Shown here: positions 25,069-34,389 of the stretch, piece after piece
Layout of the letters: every line of letters begins with the position of its first letter
Position numbering within the stretch: the stretch's first letter is position 1
Assembly (NCBI RefSeq): GCF_036906915.1
Contig: NZ_JBAKHX010000032.1
Location: forward strand, 20,416-84,415
Length of the DNA stretch: 64,000 bases
Origin: Phytohabitans sp036906915
GTDB lineage: Bacteria > Actinomycetota > Actinomycetes > Mycobacteriales > Micromonosporaceae
Reading direction: 5' to 3'
Position numbers and translations under genes: made by a program
The notes under the pieces: model-generated
What the model saw: the letters and a program-made list of their open reading frames with translations, nothing else
Told to the model about the DNA's origin: nothing
Database searches by the model: none

Positions 25069-26715
25069 TCACACACACCCGCAGCCGGCCAGCGCGTTGG
25101 GGATCTTGTCGAGCCCCACCTCGGCCTGGTCCTTACCCACCGGGACCTTGTCGGCGAGCACCGCGAACGCCAGCAGCCTGCCCTGGGCGGTCACCACGAC
25201 GCCGGAGATGGAATTCACCCCACCCAGGGTGCCCGTCTTGGCGCGGACCACGCCCGCGCCTGGGCCGCCGGGCGCCGGGCTCCGGTACCGGTCGCGCAGC
25301 GTCCCGGACCAGGCCGCGACCGGCAGGCCGCTGATCACTCCGGCCAACTCGGGGTGGGAACCGTCCGCGGCCAGCTTCAGCACGTCGGTGAGCAGCGTGG
25401 GGGTAAGGCTGTTCTTACGGGAAAGCCCGCTGCCGTCGGACAGCGCGCCCTCCGACGCGGGCAGGCCGAGTTGATCGAGTACCGCCAGCGAGGCGGCCCC
25501 GCCACCGGTGTACGAAGCGGGTTCGTTGCGGGCGATCGCCACCTGCCGGGCGAGGTATTCCGCCACGACGTTGTCACTGTCGGTCAGCATGAACTCGACC
25601 AGCCGGAGGATCGGCGGCGACTCGACCTTTCCAAGGACCGTCCCGGGAGCCGGAGCCTCGCTGCCCGGCGTGGGGGTCGCATCCGACGTCGCCGGTGCCG
25701 TTCCCTTGGTGACGGCCTTCGTGGAGACACCGAGTGCCTTAGCGAACGCCTGCCCGGCCGCGATGTCCGGCGTGGCGTACCGCTTGGCGTACCCGGTCGC
25801 CTGCTTCGGGTTGATGCGCGCGCCGTTGGTGGTGAGCGCGGTGGTCGCGGCGCCGAACCCGCTGGTCGGGATGTCCGGGTCCCAGCTGGGCTCGAACACT
25901 GGCCCGGTGAAGAGGCTGCCGTCGACGATCACCTTGGTCGCAGCGGTGCCGCCGAGCGCCTCCTTGACCTGCTTCGCGAGCTGATCGAGGCGGGCCGCCC
26001 CTGGGTAGGTGCCGGTGCCGTTGACCGCGAGCGTCGGGTCGCCACCGCCCACGATCACCACCTCGCCCGGGTTGGCGCCGGCGACCACGCGGGTCTCGAT
26101 CCGGTACGTGGGCCCGCGTGCGGCCAGCACCGCCGCGGCAGTCACGATCTTGGTGGTCGATGCGGGCACCGTGGGCGTGTCTGGGCCTCGGGAGTACAGC
26201 GCCTCGCCGGTCGCCGCGTCGACGACCGAGAGGTGGGTGCGGCTGCCGAGTCCCGCCGAGGCGACGATCGGGTCCAGTACGGCGCTCACCCCGGCCGCGC
26301 TCGGCATCGGGGCGTCGGTGGCCGAGGCGACCAGTACCGGGGACGGCTCCGGCTCGGAGGACCGCGAGGCGGCGGCGCTGGGCGTGCCGGCGGTGCCCTC
26401 GCCGAGCCAGCCGGCGACCGGTCCGGGGCGAACGATGACTGTGCCGGCGGTCACCACCGCGAGGAGCGCGACCACCGTGATGGCGGCGAGGAGGCCTCTT
26501 CTGCTCTTCCTCGGCGGTGGCGGCTGACTACTTTGGGGCTGTTGTGCCGGTTTCGGAGACTGAGGGCCGGACGGCGGGGGCCGAACGGGCGACACGGGTG
26601 GCCAACCGTCGAACGAGGGCAGCCGGAGCGTCTCTTGCTCCTCGGTCACCGGGGGTGTCGCCGGAATGCGTACCGTCTCGTCCCCGGGGCCAGACTGTGA
26701 ATCTTGCCTCGGCAC
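25069..26715 (-). CDS. dacB: D-alanyl-D-alanine carboxypeptidase/endopeptidase (PBP4 type, S13)
   Basis: A low-molecular-weight penicillin-binding protein that trims or cleaves peptidoglycan cross-links. GTG start with GGGAGGAGGGG upstream. Residues 1-72 are proline-rich and cytoplasmic; a membrane helix spans about 74-97; a Ser/Ala-rich linker follows. The catalytic S186-T-T-K189 box, a TDSDN triad element and the KTG motif in RAKTGTLGGVNSISG identify the S13 family. The large insert between the first two motifs, typical of PBP4, is present. Order with DUF2342 and ppa matches Rv3626c-Rv3628. Confidence 0.94.
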   Translation of the reverse strand: MPRQDSQSGPGDETVRIPATPPVTEEQETLRLPSFDGWPPVSPVRPPPSGPQSPKPAQQPQSSQPPPPRKSRRGLLAAITVVALLAVVTAGTVIVRPGPVAGWLGEGTAGTPSAAASRSSEPEPSPVLVASATDAPMPSAAGVSAVLDPIVASAGLGSRTHLSVVDAATGEALYSRGPDTPTVPASTTKIVTAAAVLAARGPTYRIETRVVAGANPGEVVIVGGGDPTLAVNGTGTYPGAARLDQLAKQVKEALGGTAATKVIVDGSLFTGPVFEPSWDPDIPTSGFGAATTALTTNGARINPKQATGYAKRYATPDIAAGQAFAKALGVSTKAVTKGTAPATSDATPTPGSEAPAPGTVLGKVESPPILRLVEFMLTDSDNVVAEYLARQVAIARNEPASYTGGGAASLAVLDQLGLPASEGALSDGSGLSRKNSLTPTLLTDVLKLAADGSHPELAGVISGLPVAAWSGTLRDRYRSPAPGGPGAGVVRAKTGTLGGVNSISGVVVTAQGRLLAFAVLADKVPVGKDQAEVGLDKIPNALAGCGCV

Positions 26716-26841
26716 CCGGCCCCTCCTCCCGTGCGTGATCCGGTCTAGGCGACACTACTTGCGTTCGAACACTATGCGGCGTTGGCTTGTCGGATCGCGT
26801 GGGGCAACACGCGACCGTCCAGGCTGTAGGGGAGCGTGAAG

Positions 26842-27345
26842 ATGGATTTCGACGTCACGGTTGAGATCCCCAAGGGTCACCGCAACAAGTACGAGGTTGA
26901 CCACGTTACAGGCCGCATCAGACTGGACCGGACACTCTTCACCGCCACCCAGTACCCGGCCGACTACGGGTTCATCGAAGGCACCCTGGGCGAAGACGGC
27001 GACCCGCTCGACGCGCTCGTCCTGGTGCAGGAACCGACGTTCCCCGGGTGCCTGATCCGGTGCCGGACGATCGGGATGTTCCGGATGAAGGACGAAAAGG
27101 GCGGCGACGACAAGGTGCTGTGCGTGCCTTTCGAAGATCCGCGCCAGGAGCACCTGAGGGACATTCACCACTTGGGCGAGTTCGACCGGCTGGAGATCCA
27201 GCACTTCTTCGAGGTCTACAAGGACCTCGAGCCCGGTAAGTCGGTCGAGGGCGCGACCTGGGTCGGCCGTGTTGAGGCCGAGGCCGAGATCCGTGCCTCC
27301 CGCCGCCGCCACGAGGTAGCCCACCCCGCCCCGCCCGCCGAGTAG
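26842..27345 (+). CDS. ppa: inorganic pyrophosphatase
   Basis: Family I soluble pyrophosphatase, which hydrolyses pyrophosphate and pulls biosynthetic reactions forward. ATG at 26842 with GGGGAG 6 bases upstream is preferred to the GTG at 26836. The 167-residue enzyme starts MDFDVTVEIPKGHRNKYEVD and contains YPADYGFIEGT and the metal-binding DGDPLDALVLV motif. It diverges from dacB and converges on eccD. Confidence 0.97.
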   Translation: MDFDVTVEIPKGHRNKYEVDHVTGRIRLDRTLFTATQYPADYGFIEGTLGEDGDPLDALVLVQEPTFPGCLIRCRTIGMFRMKDEKGGDDKVLCVPFEDPRQEHLRDIHHLGEFDRLEIQHFFEVYKDLEPGKSVEGATWVGRVEAEAEIRASRRRHEVAHPAPPAE

Positions 27346-27374
27346 CGCACCCGTCCCCGCCGCCCCTTCTTCCG

Positions 27375-27435
27375 TCGATCAAGGGCAAATGCACGTGTTT
27401 TGATCTCTTTTCCACGTGCGGTTGCCCTTGATCGA
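27375..27435. repeat. 23-base imperfect inverted repeat between ppa and eccD
   Basis: Arms 27375-27397 and 27413-27435 match at 21 of 23 positions around a 15-base AT-rich loop. The arms carry TCGATCAAGGGCAA at the outside and CACGTG at the inside. It lies between two convergent genes and could end transcription from both sides, although neither side has a long T-run. It also looks like a dispersed GATCAAGG-type palindrome. Confidence 0.75.
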
Positions 27436-27544
27436 TGCGATCCTCCTTGATCGGCACTGACGGCTACGGGAGGCCCGCGGTCTCGCGGAAGGTGCGGCCT
27501 CGACCCGCGCCGGACACGACGAGTCCCGCGAAGATGCGCGGACT

Positions 27545-29086
27545 CTAGGTCACGAGCGCTCGAGCCATCTCGTAAAGGCCCAGCACCGCGAACGTGATCG
27601 GCACGACGGCGACGACGGTCGCGGTGTCGAGTAGATCGGCCGCCCGGCCCACGTAGGGCGTGGGCGGCCGGCGGGCGTACGTGCGGCCCGCCGTGACGCT
27701 GGCCGCCGCCGCGATCGCCCCACCGATGGCGATGACCTCCAGCACCGATCGGTCGGTCGCCAGCAGCAACGCCGCCGCCAGGGCCGCGAGGCCGACCAGC
27801 CCGCCAGCCGCCATCGGCACCCGCTGCCGGACGGCGGCGAACAGCCGGGCGCGGAGAAGCAGCGCCACACCAGAGACAGCGACCAGCAGCCACGCGGCAG
27901 GGCCGCCACTGACTACCAGCACGAACGCCGCGCCGGTCGCGAGCAGTGCGTACCCGACCAGCGCCCCGGTCAGCAACTCCTCAGCCCGCGCGACAGCCGC
28001 GAACACCCGCCCGTCCTCCACCCGCGTGCCATCGGGCCGCCCCGCATCCGAGCCGGGTCGCCCCTGAGCGTCCGGTGGCCAACCGGAGCCGGCAGTGGCC
28101 GGTCCCGGGCCGGCGCTCGGCCAGCCGGAATCGGGGCTTGCCCAGGTCGTTGGAGCTTCGGGCCAGCTCGCGGCGGCGGGAGCGGGTGGGAGGGCGAGCG
28201 GCGGGAGCGGGAGGCGGGCAAGGCGGATCGTGGCCAGTGGGAGCAGGCCGACGCCGCAGACCAGCACGGTCAGCAGGACCGCTGCGATGTCGTCGGGTGG
28301 CAGCGCCGAGGCGGTCAGCCCGGCGAGTGCCCCGCAAGCACCGACCAACGCGGCCGCGGCGCAGACCCGCAGTTCGGCGGCGACGACCACAGCGGCGGTC
28401 AGTGCCGCCAGGAGCAGCCCGACCGAGCCGCCGACCAGCCCGCCGGCGCCGCCCAGCAGGTCGGCGAGGTGTTCGAGCACGCCGCCGCCTCCGACGCCGG
28501 CACCGCCGTCGACGCCAGCATCGGATGTGATCGCAGCGCCGGCCGCGAACGCGTACGGCATCGCGTAGGCGGCCAGCACGGCGGCGGCCGGGCGGTCGCG
28601 GTGCACCCGCGAGGCGACGGCTGCGGTCGCGAGCAGCACCGAGGCAGCGACCGCCGCCAGGACACCGGACCCCGTGCGGGCCACCGCGAACAGGCCGGCG
28701 GCCACCGGTAGGGCGGCGAGCGCGAGCCCGGACACCCGGTTCGCGGCCGGCGACCATGAGGCGCCCCGCTGCCGGGCACCGTCGGCGATCGCCTCCACGA
28801 CGTCGTCGTACCGGACCTCCGTCCACCGTAGACGCGCTGGAACCAGGAAGAGGAGCGCGCCGTCGCGTACACCTTGCGGGTGAAGGGCCTGGCCAACCGC
28901 GAGCGCCGCGCCGTCCGCGCGGCGCAGCACCCACCCACCGTGCCGTTCGCCGTCGTCGGCGAGCCCGTCGCCCGCGTGGCGCAGCACCTCGGGAAGCAGC
29001 TCGGCGAGCGGCACGTGCGCCGGCAGCGCCACGTCGAGCTTGCGACGCGGCGTGCTGATCGTGACCCGCGCGAGGCCACCCGTCAT
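27545..29086 (-). CDS. eccD: type VII secretion integral membrane protein EccD
   Basis: The start at 29086, eight bases after GGAGG, gives 513 residues. Residues 1-85 fit the ubiquitin-like YukD domain (LARVTISTPRRKLDVALPAH ... LLPEVLRHAG). After residue 125 there are about eleven membrane helices, with a glycine-rich loop and a long proline-rich cytoplasmic loop between the helix groups. EccD forms the channel vestibule of the type VII membrane complex. Divergent from eccC with a 60-base gap that holds TA-rich promoter-like hexamers on both strands. Confidence 0.9.
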   Translation of the reverse strand: MTGGLARVTISTPRRKLDVALPAHVPLAELLPEVLRHAGDGLADDGERHGGWVLRRADGAALAVGQALHPQGVRDGALLFLVPARLRWTEVRYDDVVEAIADGARQRGASWSPAANRVSGLALAALPVAAGLFAVARTGSGVLAAVAASVLLATAAVASRVHRDRPAAAVLAAYAMPYAFAAGAAITSDAGVDGGAGVGGGGVLEHLADLLGGAGGLVGGSVGLLLAALTAAVVVAAELRVCAAAALVGACGALAGLTASALPPDDIAAVLLTVLVCGVGLLPLATIRLARLPLPPLALPPAPAAASWPEAPTTWASPDSGWPSAGPGPATAGSGWPPDAQGRPGSDAGRPDGTRVEDGRVFAAVARAEELLTGALVGYALLATGAAFVLVVSGGPAAWLLVAVSGVALLLRARLFAAVRQRVPMAAGGLVGLAALAAALLLATDRSVLEVIAIGGAIAAAASVTAGRTYARRPPTPYVGRAADLLDTATVVAVVPITFAVLGLYEMARALVT

Positions 29087-29146
29087 CGAGGGTCCTCCAT
29101 CCACCCGCACTTTACCTACGATGAGCGATGGGGAGGTGACCGTCTG

Positions 29147-32100
29147 GTGAGCACTGTCCGGTTCAGACGGAGGGCGCGGCGCCCGGGGCCTCAGATTCCG
29201 GCGGGTGACCTGCGCATCGACCCGCCTCCCGAGCTGCCCGGCGACACCGGTGGCCGCTGGCAGCAGATGTTCGTGGTGCTGCCGATGGTGGGTGGCGGCG
29301 TCGCGATGGCGATGATGATGGGTCACGGCGGTGGCACGTACTCGTACGTGGTCGGTGCGATCTTCGGCGTCTCTTCGCTCGCGATGCTCGCGTCGTGGGG
29401 CGGCACGCCGAAGCGGGCGGAGATGACAGCCGCCCGCCGCGACTATCTGCGCCACCTCGGCACGCTGCGCCGGCGGGCCCGTGACACCGCGACCCGCCAG
29501 CGGGCCGGCCTGCTCTACCGGCATCCCGATCCAGATCGACTCTGGTCCACAGTGGCCAGTTATCGGCTCTGGGAACGCCGCCCCACGGATTCCGACTTCG
29601 CGGTCGTACGGGTGGGGCTTGGTCCACAGACCTTGGCCACGCCGCTCGTGGCGCCGGTGACCCGGCCGCTCGAAGACCTCGAACCCATGACGTCCGGTGC
29701 GCTGCGCCGCTTCCTCGACACGCACGCCGTGGTGCCCGACCTGCCGGTGGCGCTGGCCTTGCGCGGGTTCACCCGCGTGCACATCGTCGGGGCACCGGGC
29801 CGGGCGCTCGTACGCGCGATGGTGGCGCAACTGTCGGTCTTCCACGCGCCCGACGATTTGCGTATCGCGGTGTGTGTGGCGCCGGATCGGCGTACCCGGT
29901 GGGAGTGGGTCAAGTGGCTGCCGCACGCCCAGCACCCGGGCCGCACCGACGCGCTGGGCCCGGTGCGGCTCGTCGCCTCATCGACTGCCGAGCTGACGCG
30001 CCTGCTGCACGACCTGATCGGCAGCCGCCCTCGCTTCGGCGCCGGTCCAGCGGCAGAAGGCCCGCACGTGGTGGTGGTGCTCGACGGGGCGGACGCCGCC
30101 TTCGGCGAGGGCGGCATCGACGGCGTATCCATAGTGGACCTGGACACGCCACCGCCTCGCGTGCTCGACAGGTCCACTGTGGTGCTCACTATCGATTCGG
30201 TGCGACAACTGGTCTCGTACACGATGGAAGGCACCGCGGAGGTCGGTGTCGCCGACGGCCTGGACCTCGTCGCGGCTGAGGCGTTGGCGCGGCGCCTCGC
30301 GCCGGTGCGGCTGACGGATTCGGCGGCGGCCGAATCCCTGCCCGGCGCCGAGCCCACCGCGGCTGACCTGCTCGGCGTCGATCCGGATAGCTTCGACGGC
30401 TGGGCGCCGCGGCCCGACCGCGACCGCCTGCGGGTGCCGATCGGGTTCAGCGCCGAGGGCCCGCCGGTCGTCCTCGACCTGAAGGAGTCCGCGCAGGACG
30501 GTATGGGGCCGCACGGGCTGCTCATAGGCGCCACCGGCTCGGGAAAGTCGGAGCTGCTGCGCACGCTGGTGCTCGGGCTGGCCGCGACGCACCCGCCCGA
30601 CGTGCTCAACTTCGTGCTGGTCGACTTCAAGGGTGGCGCTACGTTCGCGGCGCTCGACCGGCTGCCGCACACGGCTGCGATGATCACGAACCTGGCCGGT
30701 GATCTGCCGCTGGTCGACCGCATGGTCGACGCGGTCAACGGCGAGGTGCTGCGCCGCCAGGAGTTGCTGCGCCGGGCCGGTGACTTCGTGAGCCTGCGCG
30801 AATATGAGAACGCACGCACCGGTGGTGCCGCCCTGGCGCCGCTGCCGACGCTGCTGATCGTGTGCGACGAGTTCTCCGAGCTGCTCGCCGCCAAGCCCGA
30901 CTTCATCGACCTGTTCCTCCAGATAGGACGGTTGGGACGGTCGCTGGGCGTGCACCTGCTGCTCGCGTCGCAGCGGCTCGAAGAGGGACGCATGCGCGGG
31001 TTGGAGACGCACCTGTCGTACCGGATCGGACTGCGCACGTTCTCAGCCCTGGAGTCGCGGGCGGTGCTGGGCGTGCCCGACGCGTACGAACTGCCCCGCT
31101 CGCCCGGCCATGGATACCTCAAGGCGGGCACCGAGCCGCTGGTACGGTTCCGCGCCGCGTACGTCTCGGGGCCGCTGCGCCGCGCCGCCGATCGGCGGCG
31201 TGACGGGCGCGCCGGGCGCCCGCGCGTGCTGACCTACGGCACCAGTTTCGTACCGGCGCCGAAGCCCGCCACCCCGGCGATCGAGAGCGGCCGCAGCCTG
31301 CTCGACGCGCTGGTCGACCGGCTGGCCGGGGAGGGCCCGCCGGCGCACCAGGTGTGGCTGCCGCCGCTGTCGCGGTCACCGGCGCTCGACGAGCTGCTCG
31401 GCTCCCTGGTCAGCGATCCGGCGCGTGGGTTCACCTTCGCCAATCCGGCGCTGCGCGGCGCGATGCAGGTGCCGGTCGCGGTCGTCGACAAGCCGTTCGA
31501 GCAGCGGCGCGACCTGCTGTGGCTGGCGCTCGACGGCGCGGCCGGGCACGTCGCTGTCGCGGGTGGACCGCGAAGCGGCAAGTCCAGCCTCCTCGCGACG
31601 CTGGTGTGCGGCCTGGCGCTCAGCCATACGCCCGCCGAGGCGCAGGTCTACTGCCTGGACTTCGGTGGCGGCACGCTGGCCGCGCTCCGCGCGCTGCCGC
31701 ACGTCGGCGGGGTCGCGGGGCGGCACGACGCCGAGGCGGTGCGCCGGACGGTGGGTGAGATCGCGACTCGGCTCGCCGACCGCGAGCGCGGCGAACCCGT
31801 TGACGGCCACATCCTCCTCGTGATCGACGGCTGGACCACGCTTCGCGGCGACTACGACGACCTGGAATCCGTGATCACCGACATCGCGACCCGCGGTCTG
31901 GCGTATGGCGTGCACGTCGTGGCCGCTTCCTCCCGCTGGCTCGACTTCCGGCCGGCGATCCGTGATCTCTTCGGCTCCCGCCTCGAACTGCGCCTCGGCG
32001 ATCCGGCCGACTCGATCGTCTCCCGCAAGGCCGCGCTCAACGTGCCAGAAAAGACACCGGGCCGCGGTCTCACGGCGGACGGCCTGCACTTCCTCGCCGC

Positions 32101-32941
32101 TCGTCCCGCGCTCGTCGCGCTCGACGGTGATCCCGAGGCGCTGGTGCGCGCGGTCGCCGCCGGCTGGTCGGGAGCTCCGGCACCGCCGGTGCGGCTGCTG
32201 CCCGCCGTCGTGCCGTACGCCGACCTGGATCTCGCCGCCAGTAGCGGGCTGGCCATCCCCATCGGACTCGCCGAGGCCGACCTGCGCCCGGCCGAGCTCG
32301 ACTTCGGCACCGAGCCGCACTTCCTGCTGTTCGGCGACGCGGAGTGCGGCAAGTCGTCCTTCCTGCGGGCGCTCGCCACGTCGGTCGCCCGGCGTTTCAC
32401 GCCGGAACAGGCGCGGATCATCCTGGTCGACTACCGGCGCAGCCTACTCGGCGCCGTCGAGGGCGATCACGTTATCGGGTACGGGACATCCGCCGTCACC
32501 ACCAGCGAGTTGATCGAGTCGGTGGCCGGGTACATGCGGCGGCGGCTGCCCGGCCCCGACGTCACGCCCCGGCAGCTTCGCGAGCGTTCCTGGTGGACCG
32601 GGCCGGAGCTGTTCGTACTGGTCGACGACTACGACCTGGTGTCCACCGCGCCAGCCAACCCGCTACTGCCACTACTGGAGTACCTGCCGCAGGCCCGCGA
32701 CATCGGCCTGCACCTGATCGTGACCCGCCGCTGCGGCGGCGCGGCACGGGCGCTGTACGAGCCGGTCGTGCAGCGGCTGCGCGAGCTGGCGTCACCCGGT
32801 CTGGTGATGTCCGGCGACAAGGACGAAGGAGCCCTCGTCGGCACCGCGCGCCCTACTACGCTGCCACCAGGCCGCGGGCGTCTCGTCACGCGGAAGAAAG
32901 GAGTACGCCTCGTTCAGCTGGCATTTCTCTCCCAGGAGTGA
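29147..32941 (+). CDS. eccC: type VII secretion ATPase EccC (three FtsK/SpoIIIE domains)
   Basis: The motor that recognises WXG100 substrates. The start is the GTG at 29147, ten bases after GGGGAGG; an open extension to 28874 overlaps eccD and is rejected. 1264 residues: two membrane helices (about 42-85), then three P-loop domains with GATGSGKS at 461, GGPRSGKS at 806 and GDAECGKS at 1063. The first has a full Walker B (LLIVCDEFSELL). The second and third have altered Walker B segments (HILLVIDGWTTL, LFVLVDDYDLV), as expected for the regulatory EccCb-type domains. EccCa and EccCb are fused. Confidence 0.94.
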   Translation: MSTVRFRRRARRPGPQIPAGDLRIDPPPELPGDTGGRWQQMFVVLPMVGGGVAMAMMMGHGGGTYSYVVGAIFGVSSLAMLASWGGTPKRAEMTAARRDYLRHLGTLRRRARDTATRQRAGLLYRHPDPDRLWSTVASYRLWERRPTDSDFAVVRVGLGPQTLATPLVAPVTRPLEDLEPMTSGALRRFLDTHAVVPDLPVALALRGFTRVHIVGAPGRALVRAMVAQLSVFHAPDDLRIAVCVAPDRRTRWEWVKWLPHAQHPGRTDALGPVRLVASSTAELTRLLHDLIGSRPRFGAGPAAEGPHVVVVLDGADAAFGEGGIDGVSIVDLDTPPPRVLDRSTVVLTIDSVRQLVSYTMEGTAEVGVADGLDLVAAEALARRLAPVRLTDSAAAESLPGAEPTAADLLGVDPDSFDGWAPRPDRDRLRVPIGFSAEGPPVVLDLKESAQDGMGPHGLLIGATGSGKSELLRTLVLGLAATHPPDVLNFVLVDFKGGATFAALDRLPHTAAMITNLAGDLPLVDRMVDAVNGEVLRRQELLRRAGDFVSLREYENARTGGAALAPLPTLLIVCDEFSELLAAKPDFIDLFLQIGRLGRSLGVHLLLASQRLEEGRMRGLETHLSYRIGLRTFSALESRAVLGVPDAYELPRSPGHGYLKAGTEPLVRFRAAYVSGPLRRAADRRRDGRAGRPRVLTYGTSFVPAPKPATPAIESGRSLLDALVDRLAGEGPPAHQVWLPPLSRSPALDELLGSLVSDPARGFTFANPALRGAMQVPVAVVDKPFEQRRDLLWLALDGAAGHVAVAGGPRSGKSSLLATLVCGLALSHTPAEAQVYCLDFGGGTLAALRALPHVGGVAGRHDAEAVRRTVGEIATRLADRERGEPVDGHILLVIDGWTTLRGDYDDLESVITDIATRGLAYGVHVVAASSRWLDFRPAIRDLFGSRLELRLGDPADSIVSRKAALNVPEKTPGRGLTADGLHFLAARPALVALDGDPEALVRAVAAGWSGAPAPPVRLLPAVVPYADLDLAASSGLAIPIGLAEADLRPAELDFGTEPHFLLFGDAECGKSSFLRALATSVARRFTPEQARIILVDYRRSLLGAVEGDHVIGYGTSAVTTSELIESVAGYMRRRLPGPDVTPRQLRERSWWTGPELFVLVDDYDLVSTAPANPLLPLLEYLPQARDIGLHLIVTRRCGGAARALYEPVVQRLRELASPGLVMSGDKDEGALVGTARPTTLPPGRGRLVTRKKGVRLVQLAFLSQE

Positions 32942-33045
32942 TCTTCTTTCGTCAGCGGATTACCGGGGAAACCTGAACGCGGTAACCTCCCTCCAACGAC
33001 TTGTCGGCCCGGACCCATGTGCCGGCCTACTGGAGGCCATCTGCG

Positions 33046-34299
33046 ATGAGGCTTTGGAGCCATCGCTGGGGCGCCGTTCCGCGATTCGTCGGGGCGGCGC
33101 TCGTCGCCGTCGGGGCGACCGGCGTACCCGCGATCGCCGCTACGCCAGCGCAGGCTGCCAGCGTCATCCAGCGGCGCGACACCGTACGTGAAGACCAGTG
33201 GCAGCTCTCGGAGCTGCGCGCGACACACGCGTGGCGGTACTCGACCGGCGCCAGCGTCACCGTCGCGGTGATCGATTCCGGTGTGGACGGCGGCCACCCC
33301 GACCTCGCCGGCCAGGTCCTTCCCGGCATCGACCTGGTGACCGGCAACGGCGATGGGCGCACCGACCCTGTGGGGCACGGCACCACCGTCGCCGGTCTGA
33401 TCGCCGGACGCAACGACGACCGCGACGGCGTCATGGGGCTGGCGCCCCAAGCCAAGATCCTGCCCGTTCGCGTCCTCGACGCCGACAACCGGTACAACGA
33501 CGCGCTGATCGTCGCCAAGGGTGTCCGGTGGGCGGTCGACAACGGCGCCAAGGTGATCAACCTGTCGCTCGGCGGCAGCGGCAACAGCCCGGCCCTGGCC
33601 GCCGCCATCGACTACGCGTTCGCCCGCGACGTCGTCGTGGTCGCGTGCACCGGCAACATCGCGCCCGACGCGCCCACCGAGGTCTGGTACCCGGCCCGCG
33701 AGCCGGGGGTGATCGCGGTCACCGGTCTCGAACGCGAGACCGAGGGCCTCTGGTCCGGCTCCATCACCGGCTCTGCCACCGTGCTCGCCGCCCCTGCCAA
33801 CGGGTTGATAGGCGCCCGGCCCGGCGGCACGTGGAAGGTACAGGGCACGAGCTTCGCCGCCCCGCTGGTGAGCGCCACCGCCGCGCTGGTTCGCGCCAAG
33901 TGGCCCGAGATGACCGCCGCCACCGTGGTCAACCGGCTCATCAAGACCGCCGACGACCTGGGTGCGGTGGGCCGCGACGTCCGGTTCGGGTACGGCCTGG
34001 TCGACCCCGTCGCCGCGCTCACCGTTGGCATGTCCACGGTGGAGCGCAACCCTCTGGACAACAACGCCCCGCCCGGCGTGGCTGGGTTCGGCGCCGCCCC
34101 CGGCATGGAGGCCGCAAGCGGCACCAGCGGCAACCACACCACGGGTGGCCGGGCGCCCGGCTCCAACGCGGGATGGTCGGCCGAGCCGGCCGGCGAGGTC
34201 GAGGAGTCGCGGCGCGGGCTGTTGGTGGGCGGCCTGGTCGCGCTCTTGGTGATCGCCGTGGGTGCCTTCACGGTCCGCCGCTTCTTCCGCACCCGCTAG
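33046..34299 (+). CDS. mycP: mycosin, type VII secretion subtilisin protease
   Basis: The start at 33046, nine bases after TGGAGG, gives 417 residues. A signal peptide (about 1-38, ending PAQAAS) is followed by a subtilisin domain with D77 (AVIDSGVDGGHPDL), H111 (VGHGTTVAGLIAG) and S269 (QGTSFAAP). A low-complexity Gly/Asn/Pro linker and a C-terminal membrane helix (about 390-410) with a basic end complete the protein. Mycosins stabilise and process components of the ESX membrane complex. It lies 104 bases after eccC on the same strand. Confidence 0.94.
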   Translation: MRLWSHRWGAVPRFVGAALVAVGATGVPAIAATPAQAASVIQRRDTVREDQWQLSELRATHAWRYSTGASVTVAVIDSGVDGGHPDLAGQVLPGIDLVTGNGDGRTDPVGHGTTVAGLIAGRNDDRDGVMGLAPQAKILPVRVLDADNRYNDALIVAKGVRWAVDNGAKVINLSLGGSGNSPALAAAIDYAFARDVVVVACTGNIAPDAPTEVWYPAREPGVIAVTGLERETEGLWSGSITGSATVLAAPANGLIGARPGGTWKVQGTSFAAPLVSATAALVRAKWPEMTAATVVNRLIKTADDLGAVGRDVRFGYGLVDPVAALTVGMSTVERNPLDNNAPPGVAGFGAAPGMEAASGTSGNHTTGGRAPGSNAGWSAEPAGEVEESRRGLLVGGLVALLVIAVGAFTVRRFFRTR

Positions 34300-34389
34300 C
34301 TTTCCCATCGCCTTCAGGGCCTGTGTCGCAGTGGGGGCCGGTCGTCGTCTGGGTCCGCCGCGGCCCGGTCATCCGCTTCGACACGGGCC

